Of a stretch of 33,645 bases of DNA, positions 1 to 8,016 are shown one piece after another. Position 1 is the first letter of the stretch; each line of letters starts with the position of its first letter. This stretch comes from Sporolactobacillus inulinus (GTDB taxonomy: Bacteria > Bacillota > Bacilli > Bacillales > Sporolactobacillaceae), in NCBI RefSeq assembly GCF_006539285.1, contig NZ_BJMS01000008.1:1-33645 (forward strand), in the 5' to 3' direction. A program made the translations under genes and the position numbers. A model generated the notes under the pieces. The model saw nothing but the letters and a program-made list of their open reading frames with translations, had not been told where the DNA came from and ran no database searches.

Positions 1-17
1 TTAAATACTTTGTTTTC

Positions 18-131
18 TTATACTTTCCTACCAGTGTAAAGAAAGCGGGCAGAGCCCATGCGTTGATGGAAGAAGGTGACCTGTTCTTTGTTTGGATATA
101 GTCTAAACGTGTAGGCTTTTATCTGGATCAT
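18..131 (-). pseudogene. tnpB: IS605/IS1341-type TnpB N-terminal fragment, frameshifted
   Basis: The 38 codons read from the ATG at 131 give a TnpB-like start: a lysine/tyrosine-rich strand with the typical FRLYPNKEQ motif, then a helix ending GSARFLY. This is the N-terminal region of the IS200/IS605 accessory protein TnpB, an RNA-guided nuclease. The frame stops at 18, just after the point where intact proteins continue with a YNW-like segment. The +1 frame stays open to the window edge (VGKYKKTKY), so a frameshift is likely. The longer ORF start at 215 adds residues unlike the family. The rest of the element, if any, lies left of the window. The fragment is almost certainly non-functional. 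The TnpB assignment rests on motif recognition over a short stretch. Confidence 0.68.
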
Positions 132-250
132 GGGCTCGCCCGCCTGCTTAGGAAATCCTTTTATACACGAATTATAGCATGAACACTTGGTCTGATCAAT
201 CATGACTATTGTCAATAGTAACGAGACACTAAAGAAAGCGATTCATCTTA

Positions 251-292
251 CCGCTTAGCTTCTCGCAAAGCTCGAAGCGGGAGACTTCTCGC
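251..292 (+). other. possible omega-RNA-like 3' end of an IS605 relic
   Basis: On the plus strand GCTTC (258-262) and GAAGC (274-278) form a short hairpin. It is followed at once by GGGAGACTTC, and the octamer CTTCTCGC occurs on both sides (259-266 and 285-292). A hairpin followed by a GCGGGAGACTTC-like tail resembles the RNA scaffold at the 3' end of many Firmicute tnpB elements. It points the opposite way from the tnpB fragment at 18-131, so it could be a second relic or an inverted remnant. The resemblance is from memory of such elements and is weak evidence. Confidence 0.3.
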
Positions 293-353
293 CAAAATGT
301 TGGTTAAAAAATAGATATGTATGCCGCCTAAGCGGCTGGATTAAATAAATCCT

Positions 354-377
354 TTATTTCCTTCTTTTTGCAGCCAT
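354..377 (-). pseudogene. 7-codon gene stub with a perfect ribosome binding site
   Basis: Reading leftward from 377 the codons give MAAKRRK and then TAA. A GGAGG ribosome binding site lies at 386-390, exactly 8 bases upstream. Such a strong start in front of a 7-residue Ala/Lys/Arg peptide looks like the surviving 5' end of a small basic protein whose body was lost where the IS-like sequence begins. A leader peptide is the other reading. A GCCGC/GCGGC hairpin (323-336) lies just downstream. I cannot name the original gene. Confidence 0.35.
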
Positions 378-780
378 AAATAATTCCTCCAAAATGTTTT
401 TTATATGTGAACTCAATTGAGTAAACATCAATTATTTTTTGAGTTTTTTACCTCATAATCATGAGTAGGGGCATCTACGTGAGATAGAATTGAAGAGTGT
501 TGATCAATCCTTTTTCCAAGTTCTGCGTGAAATGCCGTGAACGAAAACATTTGCAGTAAAGGCAACGTTCCTTTCATAAAAAAGCAGGAACGAATGTTCT
601 TTTATGCGCAAAAATAAAAGCCCGGAAAGGGCAAAAGAAACAATTTATTTGATCTCCTCTTCCTTTTCTCTTGAATCTACAGTCTCTATTTAGGGCGCAA
701 ATTCAAGCGTTAAAAAGTCTTCAAAAATCACACAGATGTGACAGCAGTGATTGTGCATTTCTAACCATGATCTTATCAAG
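378..780. other. 403-base interval without a convincing gene
   Basis: AT-rich sequence between the stub at 354-377 and the 77-aa gene. It contains a 7-bp inverted repeat, CGTTCCT (566-572) with AGGAACG (586-592), and a short terminator-like hairpin at 611-632. Small ORFs here lack ribosome binding sites or stop within about 14 codons. Confidence 0.6.
611..632 (-). terminator. weak terminator downstream of the 77-aa gene
   Basis: On the minus strand GCCC, loop TTTCC, GGGC is followed by TTTTATTTTTG. The stem is only 4 bp but the U-rich tail is good. It lies about 150 bases beyond the stop of the minus-strand gene at 781-1014. Confidence 0.4.
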
Positions 781-1014
781 TCAGTTTGAAGCAAGCTCAA
801 TCAGTTTTAAACGCGTTTCCATGGAGATACAAATAAAGTCTAAAATGGGATCCGTAATTTTAAAAACATCCCACCACTCGCCGGAGATCAAAGTGACGCC
901 AACCAGACTTTTGGAATCGCTAATCATGGATGAAAGACCTTCTGAAAAATGTTGCACTTCCCATTGTGTTAATAGACCTTCGTCAAGCACTTGTTCAATC
1001 GTATAAATTTTCAT
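781..1014 (-). CDS. hypothetical protein, 77 aa
   Basis: A short acidic protein with no signal peptide or membrane segment. The start is well supported: AGGAGG lies at 1023-1028, 8 bases before the ATG at 1014. The sequence has an aromatic core (GEWWDVFKI, residues about 45-53) and an amphipathic C-terminal helix, suggesting a small globular domain. I recognise no family. It stands alone, with a weak terminator at 611-632 and the brnQ terminator at 1281-1316 behind its promoter side. The opposite-strand ORF at 671-1006 has no ribosome binding site, so this strand is preferred. Confidence 0.6.
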   Translation of the reverse strand: MKIYTIEQVLDEGLLTQWEVQHFSEGLSSMISDSKSLVGVTLISGEWWDVFKITDPILDFICISMETRLKLIELASN

Positions 1015-1334
1015 ATATATCGCCTCCTGATATGTATGTAGGAAACGGCAATTTGAAATGGTTAAAGAAATTGAAAAAAAATAATATTTTTTTCGTGGGT
1101 TCTGTGCACGTGTTTTTGAGAAAGCTGAAAAGACTTGATGCTCTCACATTTTTTCCATAAATCAATTGATGAATCATTGCGTAAAGTTCCTTAAAGGATA
1201 AGAGTTCGTGGCCGGAACTTTTGGATTGAGTGCAGCATGGATGCGTTCCCAGGCTAATGAATGGTTCTTTCATCAAAAACAAAAACAGCTGTTAAGTTAT
1301 TTCAACAGCTGTTTTTGATTAAATGAAGTTTCAG
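1015..1334. other. 320-base gene-free interval upstream of the 77-aa gene
   Basis: It holds the leader and presumed promoter of the 77-aa gene, including an A/T tract near 1070-1095, and the brnQ terminator at its right end. I see no strong sigma-A promoter. The minus ORF 995-1282 starts from a TTG without a ribosome binding site and is not supported. Confidence 0.55.
1281..1316. terminator. bidirectional terminator after brnQ
   Basis: A perfect 13-bp stem, 1281-1293 with 1304-1316, around a 10-base loop, with the palindrome AACAGCTGTT in each arm. The A/T ends give a U-tract on either strand. On the minus strand it lies just beyond the brnQ stop at 1335. Confidence 0.85.
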
Positions 1335-2681
1335 TTAAGCCTTATTGGGCTGAAAATAATAGACAGCTAATCCGATTAGGCTACCGATTGTGGCCGGTAC
1401 GAGCCAGCCTAATCCCAAACTATAGAGGGGCAGTACCTGCACGTAGAATCTGGCAACACGGTCTAGAAACATGTTTTGTGTCCATGGGACCATTGTGATC
1501 AGCGTATTGTATCCATCAATCAAACTGATGGTTAATGTTAGAAGAACGGCTGAAAAATAAACGGTTGAGCTGTTATGGAACCTATTTGCAAAAAGGGTCA
1601 GCAAAATGAGTACAATGGCAACTGGATAAACAACCATTAAAACGGGAACGGCCAGCTTCACAATGTTGGTTAAGCCAACATTCGAAACAATGAACGAAAT
1701 GCAGCTAATGGCGACAACAAATTTTTTGTAGCTGATTTGCGGCATCAGTTCATGAAAAAATGTGCTGGATGATGTTACGAGCCCGATGCTCGTCTTCATA
1801 CAAGCCAAAATGATGATCGTAGCAAGTAGCAAGCCGCCAAATGTGCCGAAGTAATGATGCGATACGGCGCCAAAAACAAGGCCGCCGTTTTCGAGCAAAC
1901 CGACCTGAGCAACACTTGTCCCGCCGATGAAGGTGATGCAGCCATAAATCACCATCATAAGAATCATGGCAACGAGACCGGATTTCAAGGTGACTTTGGC
2001 AATCTGTTTTGTACCCGTGACGCCACGCAGCTTAATTGCATTGATGACAACAATACCGAATGCAAGCGAGGCAAGCGCGTCCATCGTGTTGTAGCCTTCT
2101 TTAAATCCAGTGGTGAAGGGTTGCGAAGCATAGGCTCCTTGGGCGTTGCCAAAACCGCCCATGGGATGAATCAATGCGACAAGAATTAAAAGAAACAGAA
2201 CTAGCAAGAAAATCGGTGTTAAATATTTTCCAATATAATCCATAGCCTTTGCAGGATTTAGTGAAAAATAGCACACGCAAGCGAAGAATAGGAAACTGAA
2301 TAGTCCCAACGCCAAAATCAATGATGAGGAACCGACATAGGGTTGAATGCCTACCGCGAAAGGCACTGTAGCCGTTCTGGGAAGCGCAAAAAGCGGCCCA
2401 ATGATTAAATAAAGGCAGATCGAAAAAATGATCCCAAAAATCGGATGCACACGGCTGGCGATATCTTTTACCCCGTCGGTACCGGATAGTCCAACTGCAA
2501 GAATACCGATAAAAGGCATTCCGATTGCAGTGGTAAGAAATCCAGCTAAAGCGAGCCAGTAATGTTCACCGGCAAGCTGGCCAAGTTGGATCGGAAAGAT
2601 TAAATTGCCTGCACCAAAAAACATTCCGAACAACATGATGCCAACCATTAAATAGGTTTTGGTCACTTTTGAAATGGACAC
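1335..2681 (-). CDS. brnQ: branched-chain amino acid transport system II carrier protein (BrnQ)
   Basis: A cation-coupled symporter of the LIVCS family that imports leucine, isoleucine and valine. The 448-aa length is normal for the family. About 12 hydrophobic segments fill the protein. The N-terminal region carries the family-typical FFGAGNLIFP segment (about residues 21-30). The start is a GTG at 2681, preceded by AAGGAG with 7 bases of spacing; there is no nearer ATG. It is monocistronic: a strong terminator follows at 1281-1316 and nox diverges upstream. The upstream gap shows no T-box core and no clear CodY motif, but holds a Fur-type box about 225 bases away. The family is certain; substrate preference among branched-chain amino acids is not visible. 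Confidence 0.95.
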   Translation of the reverse strand: MSISKVTKTYLMVGIMLFGMFFGAGNLIFPIQLGQLAGEHYWLALAGFLTTAIGMPFIGILAVGLSGTDGVKDIASRVHPIFGIIFSICLYLIIGPLFALPRTATVPFAVGIQPYVGSSSLILALGLFSFLFFACVCYFSLNPAKAMDYIGKYLTPIFLLVLFLLILVALIHPMGGFGNAQGAYASQPFTTGFKEGYNTMDALASLAFGIVVINAIKLRGVTGTKQIAKVTLKSGLVAMILMMVIYGCITFIGGTSVAQVGLLENGGLVFGAVSHHYFGTFGGLLLATIIILACMKTSIGLVTSSSTFFHELMPQISYKKFVVAISCISFIVSNVGLTNIVKLAVPVLMVVYPVAIVLILLTLFANRFHNSSTVYFSAVLLTLTISLIDGYNTLITMVPWTQNMFLDRVARFYVQVLPLYSLGLGWLVPATIGSLIGLAVYYFQPNKA

Positions 2682-2905
2682 AATAAAACTCCTTTTTATT
2701 TACTCTGCGGGTTAGGATTGCGTTCACTGATCAATCGATTGAATAAACCGTTACGAGCATAACCATGTGAATTATAGCACGTACTTTAATATACTAAAAC
2801 AAATTGCCAATCTATTTATCTAATTGAATGATTAGAATAATACAGAAACTTGTCATTCAATGGAGGACAGACATAGATCTATTTTGCTTATCTATTATCA
2901 ATAAT

Positions 2906-2926
2906 AAATAATGATTATCATTATTT
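2906..2926. promoter_or_regulatory. Fur-type operator
   Basis: A perfect 21-bp inverted repeat centred on T2916, with core AATGATTATCATT. By eye it matches 17 of 19 positions of the classical Fur consensus (GATAATGATTATCATTATC). It also overlaps the 7-1-7 pattern shared by Fur, PerR and Zur, but the TGATTATCA core favours Fur. It lies about 195 bases before nox and 225 before brnQ, so the target gene is unclear. Confidence 0.65.
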
Positions 2927-3019
2927 CCTTGGAATGTTTAATGAAAATAGGATAGAAAAACAAATTTATCGATAAGCAGATTAGTTTTATTATAAATAAA
3001 TATTTGTTACTATCTAAAT

Positions 3020-3078
3020 GAAGCAAAATGAGAAGCTTAAGTGAATCAGACTTAGGGACTTTATCTTTCCTTTGCTTC
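3020..3078 (+). promoter_or_regulatory. stem-loop in the nox leader
   Basis: GAAGCAAA (3020-3027) pairs with TTTGCTTC (3071-3078), and TAAGT (3038-3042) with ACTTA (3050-3054) inside it. The structure ends 40 bases before the start codon and is followed by TATATAAAT. It may be a 5' UTR fold or protein-binding site. I recognise no riboswitch class. Confidence 0.35.
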
Positions 3079-3118
3079 TCTATATAAATCTCATACCATT
3101 TACAGGAGGATGAATCAT

Positions 3119-4498
3119 TTGAATATTGTTGTTGTCGGAACATCGCATGGTGGGTATGAAGCGGTAAAAACAGTCTTAGAAAACTATCCAGATGCTAAGG
3201 TTAAATTGTTCGAGCAGTCGGATAGGGTATCCTTTTTGTCTTGCGGCATCCAGTTGTACTTAGAGGGCGCCGTTCAGGACATCAATTATATTCACTACGC
3301 AACAAAGGAAGGCTACAGCGACCAGGGCGTTGATGTCTATACCCGTCATCAAGTAACGGGATTAGATCCTGATCTGAAGATGATCCATGTGAAAAATCTT
3401 GATACAAATGAGACTTATGATGAGACTTATGATAAATTAATTTTGGCTCCGGGTGCGACACCGCGTAAACTCCCATTTAAAGGAAATGATCTTGATAATG
3501 TTTATTTCTTACGCGGGAGAGAATGGGCACTCAAAAGTAAGGCGAAGATTGAGGATCCGAGCGTTTCTGATGTTGTGGTTATTGGCAGTGGCTATATCGG
3601 CATTGAAGTCGTTGAGGCCTATGCAAAAGCTGGAAAGAAAGTCACAGTTATTGACGTGACGGATCGGATTTTGCCGACTTATTTGGATCATGAATTCACG
3701 GACATCCTCACAGCGGATCTCCAAAAGCATGGCATTAATGTACGCACGGGCGAATTTGTTCAGGAAATTCAAGGCCGAGATGGAAAAGCATCTGCGGTCA
3801 TTACTGATAAAGGCACTTACCCTGCCGATCTTGTTGTTGAAGCAGCAGGCGTTGTACCGAATACAGATTGGTTGAAAGAAACGTTGGACCTCAACAGTAA
3901 TGGCACTATCGTTGTTGATGCTTATCAAAAAACAAGTGCACCGGATGTGTTTGCTGCCGGTGATGCATGCATGATCCGCTATAATCCAACGGGTAAAGAA
4001 ATGACTATTGCCTTGGCAACCAATGCACGCCGTCAAGGGGTTGCAGCAGCCTTAAATCTTGAGAAGCCTACGCTGAAAATCGAAGGGGTTTCTGGGACTT
4101 CAGCACTCTCGTTGTTTGATTATAAATTCGCGACTACAGGGATTAAAGATGCGACAGCAGCAAAGAGCGGTTTGGAAACCAGCTCGGTATTCGTTACCGA
4201 TTACTATCGACCGGCATTTGTTCCTGGAACGGAAAAAATCTATATGAAATTGACTTATGAGGTAGGCAGCAATCGCATTGTTGGTGCACAGTTGCTGAGC
4301 AAACATGATATTACGGCAGCAATCAATACACTTTCTCTAGCGATTGCAACGAAACAAACAACGCAGCAACTAGCTTTTGCTGATTTCTTCTTCCAACCTG
4401 AATTTGATCAGCAATGGAACTACCTCTGCGCGCTCGCCCATGCTGCTATAGGCAAGCAAAAGAGATTCAACCGGTGGCGCTGTAAACAAACGCGTTGA
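3119..4498 (+). CDS. nox: NADH oxidase, H2O-forming type (Nox)
   Basis: A flavoprotein that oxidises NADH with O2, regenerating NAD+ and detoxifying oxygen in lactic-acid-type metabolism. From the TTG at 3119 it has 459 aa. The FAD-binding motif is at the N-terminus (VVVGTSHGG, with His10), and the redox-active cysteine falls exactly at Cys42 in FLSCGI. The NAD-binding glycine motif (VVIGSGYIGIE) is near residues 150-160, and an FAD-binding AAGDA follows near 280. The dimerisation domain with DFFFQPEF is near the C-terminus. TTG is preferred because AGGAGG (3104-3109) lies 9 bases before it, whereas the ATG at 3110 abuts that site. Coenzyme A-disulfide reductase and NADH peroxidase are relatives; water-forming oxidase is the likeliest role. 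A long terminator follows. Confidence 0.92.
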   Translation: MNIVVVGTSHGGYEAVKTVLENYPDAKVKLFEQSDRVSFLSCGIQLYLEGAVQDINYIHYATKEGYSDQGVDVYTRHQVTGLDPDLKMIHVKNLDTNETYDETYDKLILAPGATPRKLPFKGNDLDNVYFLRGREWALKSKAKIEDPSVSDVVVIGSGYIGIEVVEAYAKAGKKVTVIDVTDRILPTYLDHEFTDILTADLQKHGINVRTGEFVQEIQGRDGKASAVITDKGTYPADLVVEAAGVVPNTDWLKETLDLNSNGTIVVDAYQKTSAPDVFAAGDACMIRYNPTGKEMTIALATNARRQGVAAALNLEKPTLKIEGVSGTSALSLFDYKFATTGIKDATAAKSGLETSSVFVTDYYRPAFVPGTEKIYMKLTYEVGSNRIVGAQLLSKHDITAAINTLSLAIATKQTTQQLAFADFFFQPEFDQQWNYLCALAHAAIGKQKRFNRWRCKQTR

Positions 4499-4533
4499 TC
4501 GTGGAATCAGAACACTATTCCTCTCTTAAAAGA

Positions 4534-4659
4534 ATGAAGCTAAGGGGGTTTCTGAAGCAGCATGGATTAAAGCGACAATCACTAGAGGCGATTGTATCAA
4601 CAGGGGCGCTTAGGCGTTATGTACCCATGCGCGTCATGCATAAATCTTTAACCGATTAA
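4534..4659 (+). CDS. possible 41-aa basic peptide
   Basis: An ATG-to-TAA frame of 41 codons lies in the spacer between nox and its terminator, ending exactly where the hairpin begins. The product would be strongly basic (many Lys/Arg/His) with no membrane segment. The ribosome binding site is poor (AAAAG just before the ATG). It could be a translated tail of the nox transcript or chance. I recognise no family. Confidence 0.2.
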   Translation: MKLRGFLKQHGLKRQSLEAIVSTGALRRYVPMRVMHKSLTD

Positions 4660-4704
4660 GAAGAGGGTGTCTCATCGTCATAGACGATTGAGACACCCTC
4701 TTCT
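4659..4704. terminator. bidirectional terminator between nox and pepX
   Basis: A very long hairpin: 4659-4679 pairs with 4683-4704 with one bulge, and the loop is ATA. The stem contains AGAGGGTGTCTCA. The plus side continues into CTTCTTTT. It separates the convergent nox and pepX genes. Confidence 0.9.
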
Positions 4705-4710
4705 CTTCTT

Positions 4711-7134
4711 TTATTGAAAGGGTACATCAAGATGGCAGTCGGACAAGTCGATTGAGTAGCGCACCGCTTGATTGCCGCGAACCGTCATGGCAAAATCGGT
4801 GGCATAGATGATCAATCCGAGCTGGTGACCGGCAGCCAACTTGTGAAAGGTGGGTTGCAGCGGGACGTCAAAAGTGAAGAACTGGTTTGGCATCAGCTCA
4901 TTAACCTTCCATGGGTTCTCCCGGTTTTGCAGATTAAGATGCCCTTTTGTAATCATCTTAAACGGCGTTGGGAATTTAGCCAACGTGAATTCGCGGAGTG
5001 TATCCTCTCGCCAGTTGCAGCCTAATTCCATGCGTTGAATCGGAGTTGGCGATGGGTTGAATCGTTTCTCTTCGCCGAAATCGATCAGTTGAAAGCTGAG
5101 CATTCCAAACGGTTGATTCGACGCTGCTTTGACATGGATGGTAACTTTTCCGTCTATTATTTGAGCTTTTTCAAATGGCGCGGATTTAAAAATTAAACGA
5201 TTCGCACGTAACGCTTGTTTTTGATTCGAAATAAGCTCATTTTCCCACTGATCGATATGTTCTGTGTAACGTTCAAAATCGTCTTTTGGTGAATCGTCTT
5301 TAAATGATTGAATAGAGTCGCTGCTGCATTCCTCCGTCAATGTTCCAGGCGCGAGGTGGAAAACCGTTTTGTCAGAATTAGGATTCGACCAATCCGAGTA
5401 TGTGGTCCATGTTTCAGGTACTAGATTGTCTTGTACAATCACATTCGGCAGCACCTCTTTTGCACCATTTTGCACGCCATATAATTCATGACTAATCCAA
5501 AGATTGATCATATCCGTATAGTCGATCGAACGAAATGCATTGATATAGATGTGCTGACCTTGGTGCAAGATGATCTTTTTACTTACCGGGACATTTCTTA
5601 AGCCTTGCCATAACGCCTCAACTTGGCCGGGTTTCACGTTCCAGTCATTTAACCCATGAATCATTAATACATCACATTTAATCTTAGTGATGTCTTTGCG
5701 GTAATTGCGTGCATCCCAGAAGGTCGTGTAGTTACCTGATTCTCGATCCATGGCTTGTGCCATCTGATCCATTTGTTTCGTAAAAAAGTCCTTGATGCGC
5801 AGGATGTAATCTGCTGGCGCTTTCATGCGACTTTGGGTTTCAATTGCCAAAACATCAGCATCTTCTCCTGGAAAACCACCGGGTGCGATAACGAGCCCGC
5901 CTTCACGATAGTAGTCATACCATGAGGAAATCGCTGCTTCTGAAATAATTGTTTTTAAGCCGTCAACACCGGTGGTCGCTGCTGCAGTTGCAAGCGTTCC
6001 TAAGTAAGAGCGACCGGTCATTGCTACAGATCCATTGCACCACCATGCCGAGATGGCGATGTTGTCGGTACGGTTGGTAAACGCGCGCCGCTTCCCATTT
6101 AACCATTCGATAACATTTTTAGTCGCTTCCGTTTGCTGCGGATCACCGCAGGTTTGAACGCCGTCTGAATCCAGTGTACCGATTCCGGCAGAGTAAACGG
6201 CGGCAAATCCGCGGACAAGAAAGTAATCATTTAATGTATAAGAATGCTCACGGCTGAACGTCTCGGCGGCATGTCTGGTCTCGCCGGTTACAACGCGGGG
6301 GGCAGGCAAGCTGTGCTTTTCTTTGCGATAAGCAATTTCCTGATAGGTAAGGCGGTTTGGTTTCTTCGCTTGCAATGGGACATTGACATCATGCATCGCT
6401 CTGCTACCTGCTTCATGGTTTATTCCCTGATTATAAGGACTTGCTGTAAAAAGAGCAGGTACGCGTAACCCGTGTTCCGTATCTGAAGGGCGCAGGATTT
6501 CGACCTTGAGCAAGTCACGCTGCCCATCACAATCGGAATCAACAGAGGACTCCACATAAACGACTTCACGAACCAATTTTGCAGGATCAAATACCGCTTG
6601 TGCTTTCCCGTTAAAAAATAAAGGCTTTTCGCGCACCGGCAGATCATAAAAAGGGATAAAGTAACCTTGATTTGTTAAACGATCAAGAAAGGTTTGGCCG
6701 TTTTTTGTATGTGTTGTTAAGAGAAGATACCAGGCGTCCAGCAGCTGATCCTTGTGCCAATTGTCATTTGTTTCAATGGTCGGAAGCTGCATTCGGTGCA
6801 TCGCTTCGAGCGGGTTATCGATCGCAAAATCCTCTGTAACGAGGAACTCAAGCAGCTGAAGCGCGACTAAGTAGAAGATTTTTGTTGTTACTGGTTGCTT
6901 CGAATCGAAATAGTCTTTGAGGTCTAAGCTTGGTGTTGCTAAATAGTTTTTCAGTTTGTTTGTAAATGAACCGTTGTCTTTCGTTGTTAAAAAAGCTTTA
7001 CGTAACAAAAGCTGGTAGACTTCTGTTGGAGAGGTCACACAGGTCATTTGGTCATCGTAGAAATGAATGGCTTTTAGCTCAGCAACAACCGTCTCATGAT
7101 CAGCAGTGAGCCTGGCAAATTGATTGTTCTTCAT
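4711..7134 (-). CDS. pepX: X-prolyl dipeptidyl aminopeptidase (PepX)
   Basis: A cytoplasmic serine peptidase of family S15 that removes X-Pro dipeptides from peptide N-termini, as in peptide use by lactic acid bacteria. At 807 aa it is the size of Lactobacillales PepX. The catalytic triad is visible: Ser376 in GRSYLGT, Asp497 in HGLNDWN, His528 in HQGQH. The N-terminal helical domain (about 1-150) is the one that mediates dimerisation in known structures, and the C-terminal part is a beta-sandwich. The start is secure: AAGGAG lies 7 bases before the ATG. It is a single gene convergent with nox, sharing its terminator, and divergent from the lipoprotein gene. PepX is common in Lactobacillales and uncommon in Bacillus, which makes it a useful taxonomic hint. 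Confidence 0.96.
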   Translation of the reverse strand: MKNNQFARLTADHETVVAELKAIHFYDDQMTCVTSPTEVYQLLLRKAFLTTKDNGSFTNKLKNYLATPSLDLKDYFDSKQPVTTKIFYLVALQLLEFLVTEDFAIDNPLEAMHRMQLPTIETNDNWHKDQLLDAWYLLLTTHTKNGQTFLDRLTNQGYFIPFYDLPVREKPLFFNGKAQAVFDPAKLVREVVYVESSVDSDCDGQRDLLKVEILRPSDTEHGLRVPALFTASPYNQGINHEAGSRAMHDVNVPLQAKKPNRLTYQEIAYRKEKHSLPAPRVVTGETRHAAETFSREHSYTLNDYFLVRGFAAVYSAGIGTLDSDGVQTCGDPQQTEATKNVIEWLNGKRRAFTNRTDNIAISAWWCNGSVAMTGRSYLGTLATAAATTGVDGLKTIISEAAISSWYDYYREGGLVIAPGGFPGEDADVLAIETQSRMKAPADYILRIKDFFTKQMDQMAQAMDRESGNYTTFWDARNYRKDITKIKCDVLMIHGLNDWNVKPGQVEALWQGLRNVPVSKKIILHQGQHIYINAFRSIDYTDMINLWISHELYGVQNGAKEVLPNVIVQDNLVPETWTTYSDWSNPNSDKTVFHLAPGTLTEECSSDSIQSFKDDSPKDDFERYTEHIDQWENELISNQKQALRANRLIFKSAPFEKAQIIDGKVTIHVKAASNQPFGMLSFQLIDFGEEKRFNPSPTPIQRMELGCNWREDTLREFTLAKFPTPFKMITKGHLNLQNRENPWKVNELMPNQFFTFDVPLQPTFHKLAAGHQLGLIIYATDFAMTVRGNQAVRYSIDLSDCHLDVPFQ

Positions 7135-7352
7135 AAAGATTCTCCTTGTTACATTATTGTAGCCATTATACCATTATCTGCCTGTTCCTTAGAGATGCAA
7201 TCCATTTGTTAACTAAATCCCATTATCGCTTTTAAAGGATCATTTTGTTTTTTGCCATTAATCTCTGTCTGGAGTCTGATGACAAAGCACGTTCATGCAT
7301 TTAAGGTTAAAATAGGCTTATAGTTTTGTCTGTAGAATGGGAGAGAAATGCA

Positions 7353-7973
7353 TTGTTTAGAAAACGAAAAATGGTATTCCTATGTTTGATATCCGTCTTG
7401 AGCTTGGCGATGCTTGCCGGATGCCAGGTGTTTGACTTTTTCACAACACAAGTCGAAGGCAATTTAAAAGGCTTAAATGTGACGATGCAGACGTATGATG
7501 CCGACGGCCAGCCGATTGATACGATTAAAGGTGTTTCAGGAGCGATTAAACGGGACAGTACCTTCGATCGAACCAACGAGAAAGGGGAAAAGACAAAAGA
7601 ATCTTCGGTATTAAATATAACAATTGGAGGAAAACAAGTGCTTCATGTTGGCAGTACCTTAATCATGTATGAGAAGGGACTTCAAGACGTGATGAACAAA
7701 CTGCCGCAAAAAGTACTTGTCACGAACCAAGACCGCAGCTTGCCATTTGTAAATCGGATGGTTAATCAATTTCACAACTATTTTGATGGACGCTCAAAAA
7801 TAGTCTTAATTCGTTCACAACTGGGGAAACCCATTGCAACATTTGCAGGAAATCGCGTTTCGTATTTTGCTACGGACGTCCCCAATTCCACCGGACTTAT
7901 TATAGATGGGAAGTATTTGTTTATCTATCGATGCGATTTCACGATGTATGATACTTCACTTATTGAGCGTTAA
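7353..7973 (+). CDS. lipoprotein, DUF5052-like
   Basis: A 206-aa surface lipoprotein. From the TTG at 7353 the product has an FRKRK n-region, a hydrophobic stretch and the lipobox LAGC with Cys24, giving a normal lipoprotein signal. TTG is chosen because GGGAGAG (7339-7345) lies 7 bases before it; the upstream TTG at 7326 would put the site inside the gene. The mature part begins with a soluble region containing GNLKGLNVTMQTYDADG, a pattern I associate with the DUF5052 group of Bacillus lipoproteins of unknown function. It diverges from pepX and ends about 80 bases before miaA. The family name is from memory; the lipoprotein nature is seen directly. Confidence 0.8.
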   Translation: MFRKRKMVFLCLISVLSLAMLAGCQVFDFFTTQVEGNLKGLNVTMQTYDADGQPIDTIKGVSGAIKRDSTFDRTNEKGEKTKESSVLNITIGGKQVLHVGSTLIMYEKGLQDVMNKLPQKVLVTNQDRSLPFVNRMVNQFHNYFDGRSKIVLIRSQLGKPIATFAGNRVSYFATDVPNSTGLIIDGKYLFIYRCDFTMYDTSLIER

Positions 7974-8016
7974 TCCTTTTCATGGTAAGCGTGAGGTGCA
8001 GTGCGGATGAAGAATG

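Larger units (their letters stand above)
2682..3118. other. brnQ/nox divergent intergenic region
   Basis: A 437-base, very AT-rich spacer between divergent genes. It contains the brnQ ribosome binding site, a Fur-type palindrome at 2906-2926, and a long inverted repeat (3020-3078) in the nox leader. No gene of its own is supported; the minus ORF 2898-3143 is low-complexity and overlaps the start of nox. Confidence 0.6.

Noticed and set aside
671-1006. Plus-strand ORF of 111 codons
   Set aside because: It overlaps the minus-strand gene at 781-1014, which has an ideal ribosome binding site; this one has none.
995-1282. Minus-strand ORF of 95 codons
   Set aside because: TTG start without a ribosome binding site, low-complexity sequence, and it overlaps the leader and start of the 77-aa gene.
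2898-3143. Minus-strand ORF across the Fur box and nox start
   Set aside because: AT-rich low-complexity translation, no ribosome binding site, overlaps regulatory sequence.
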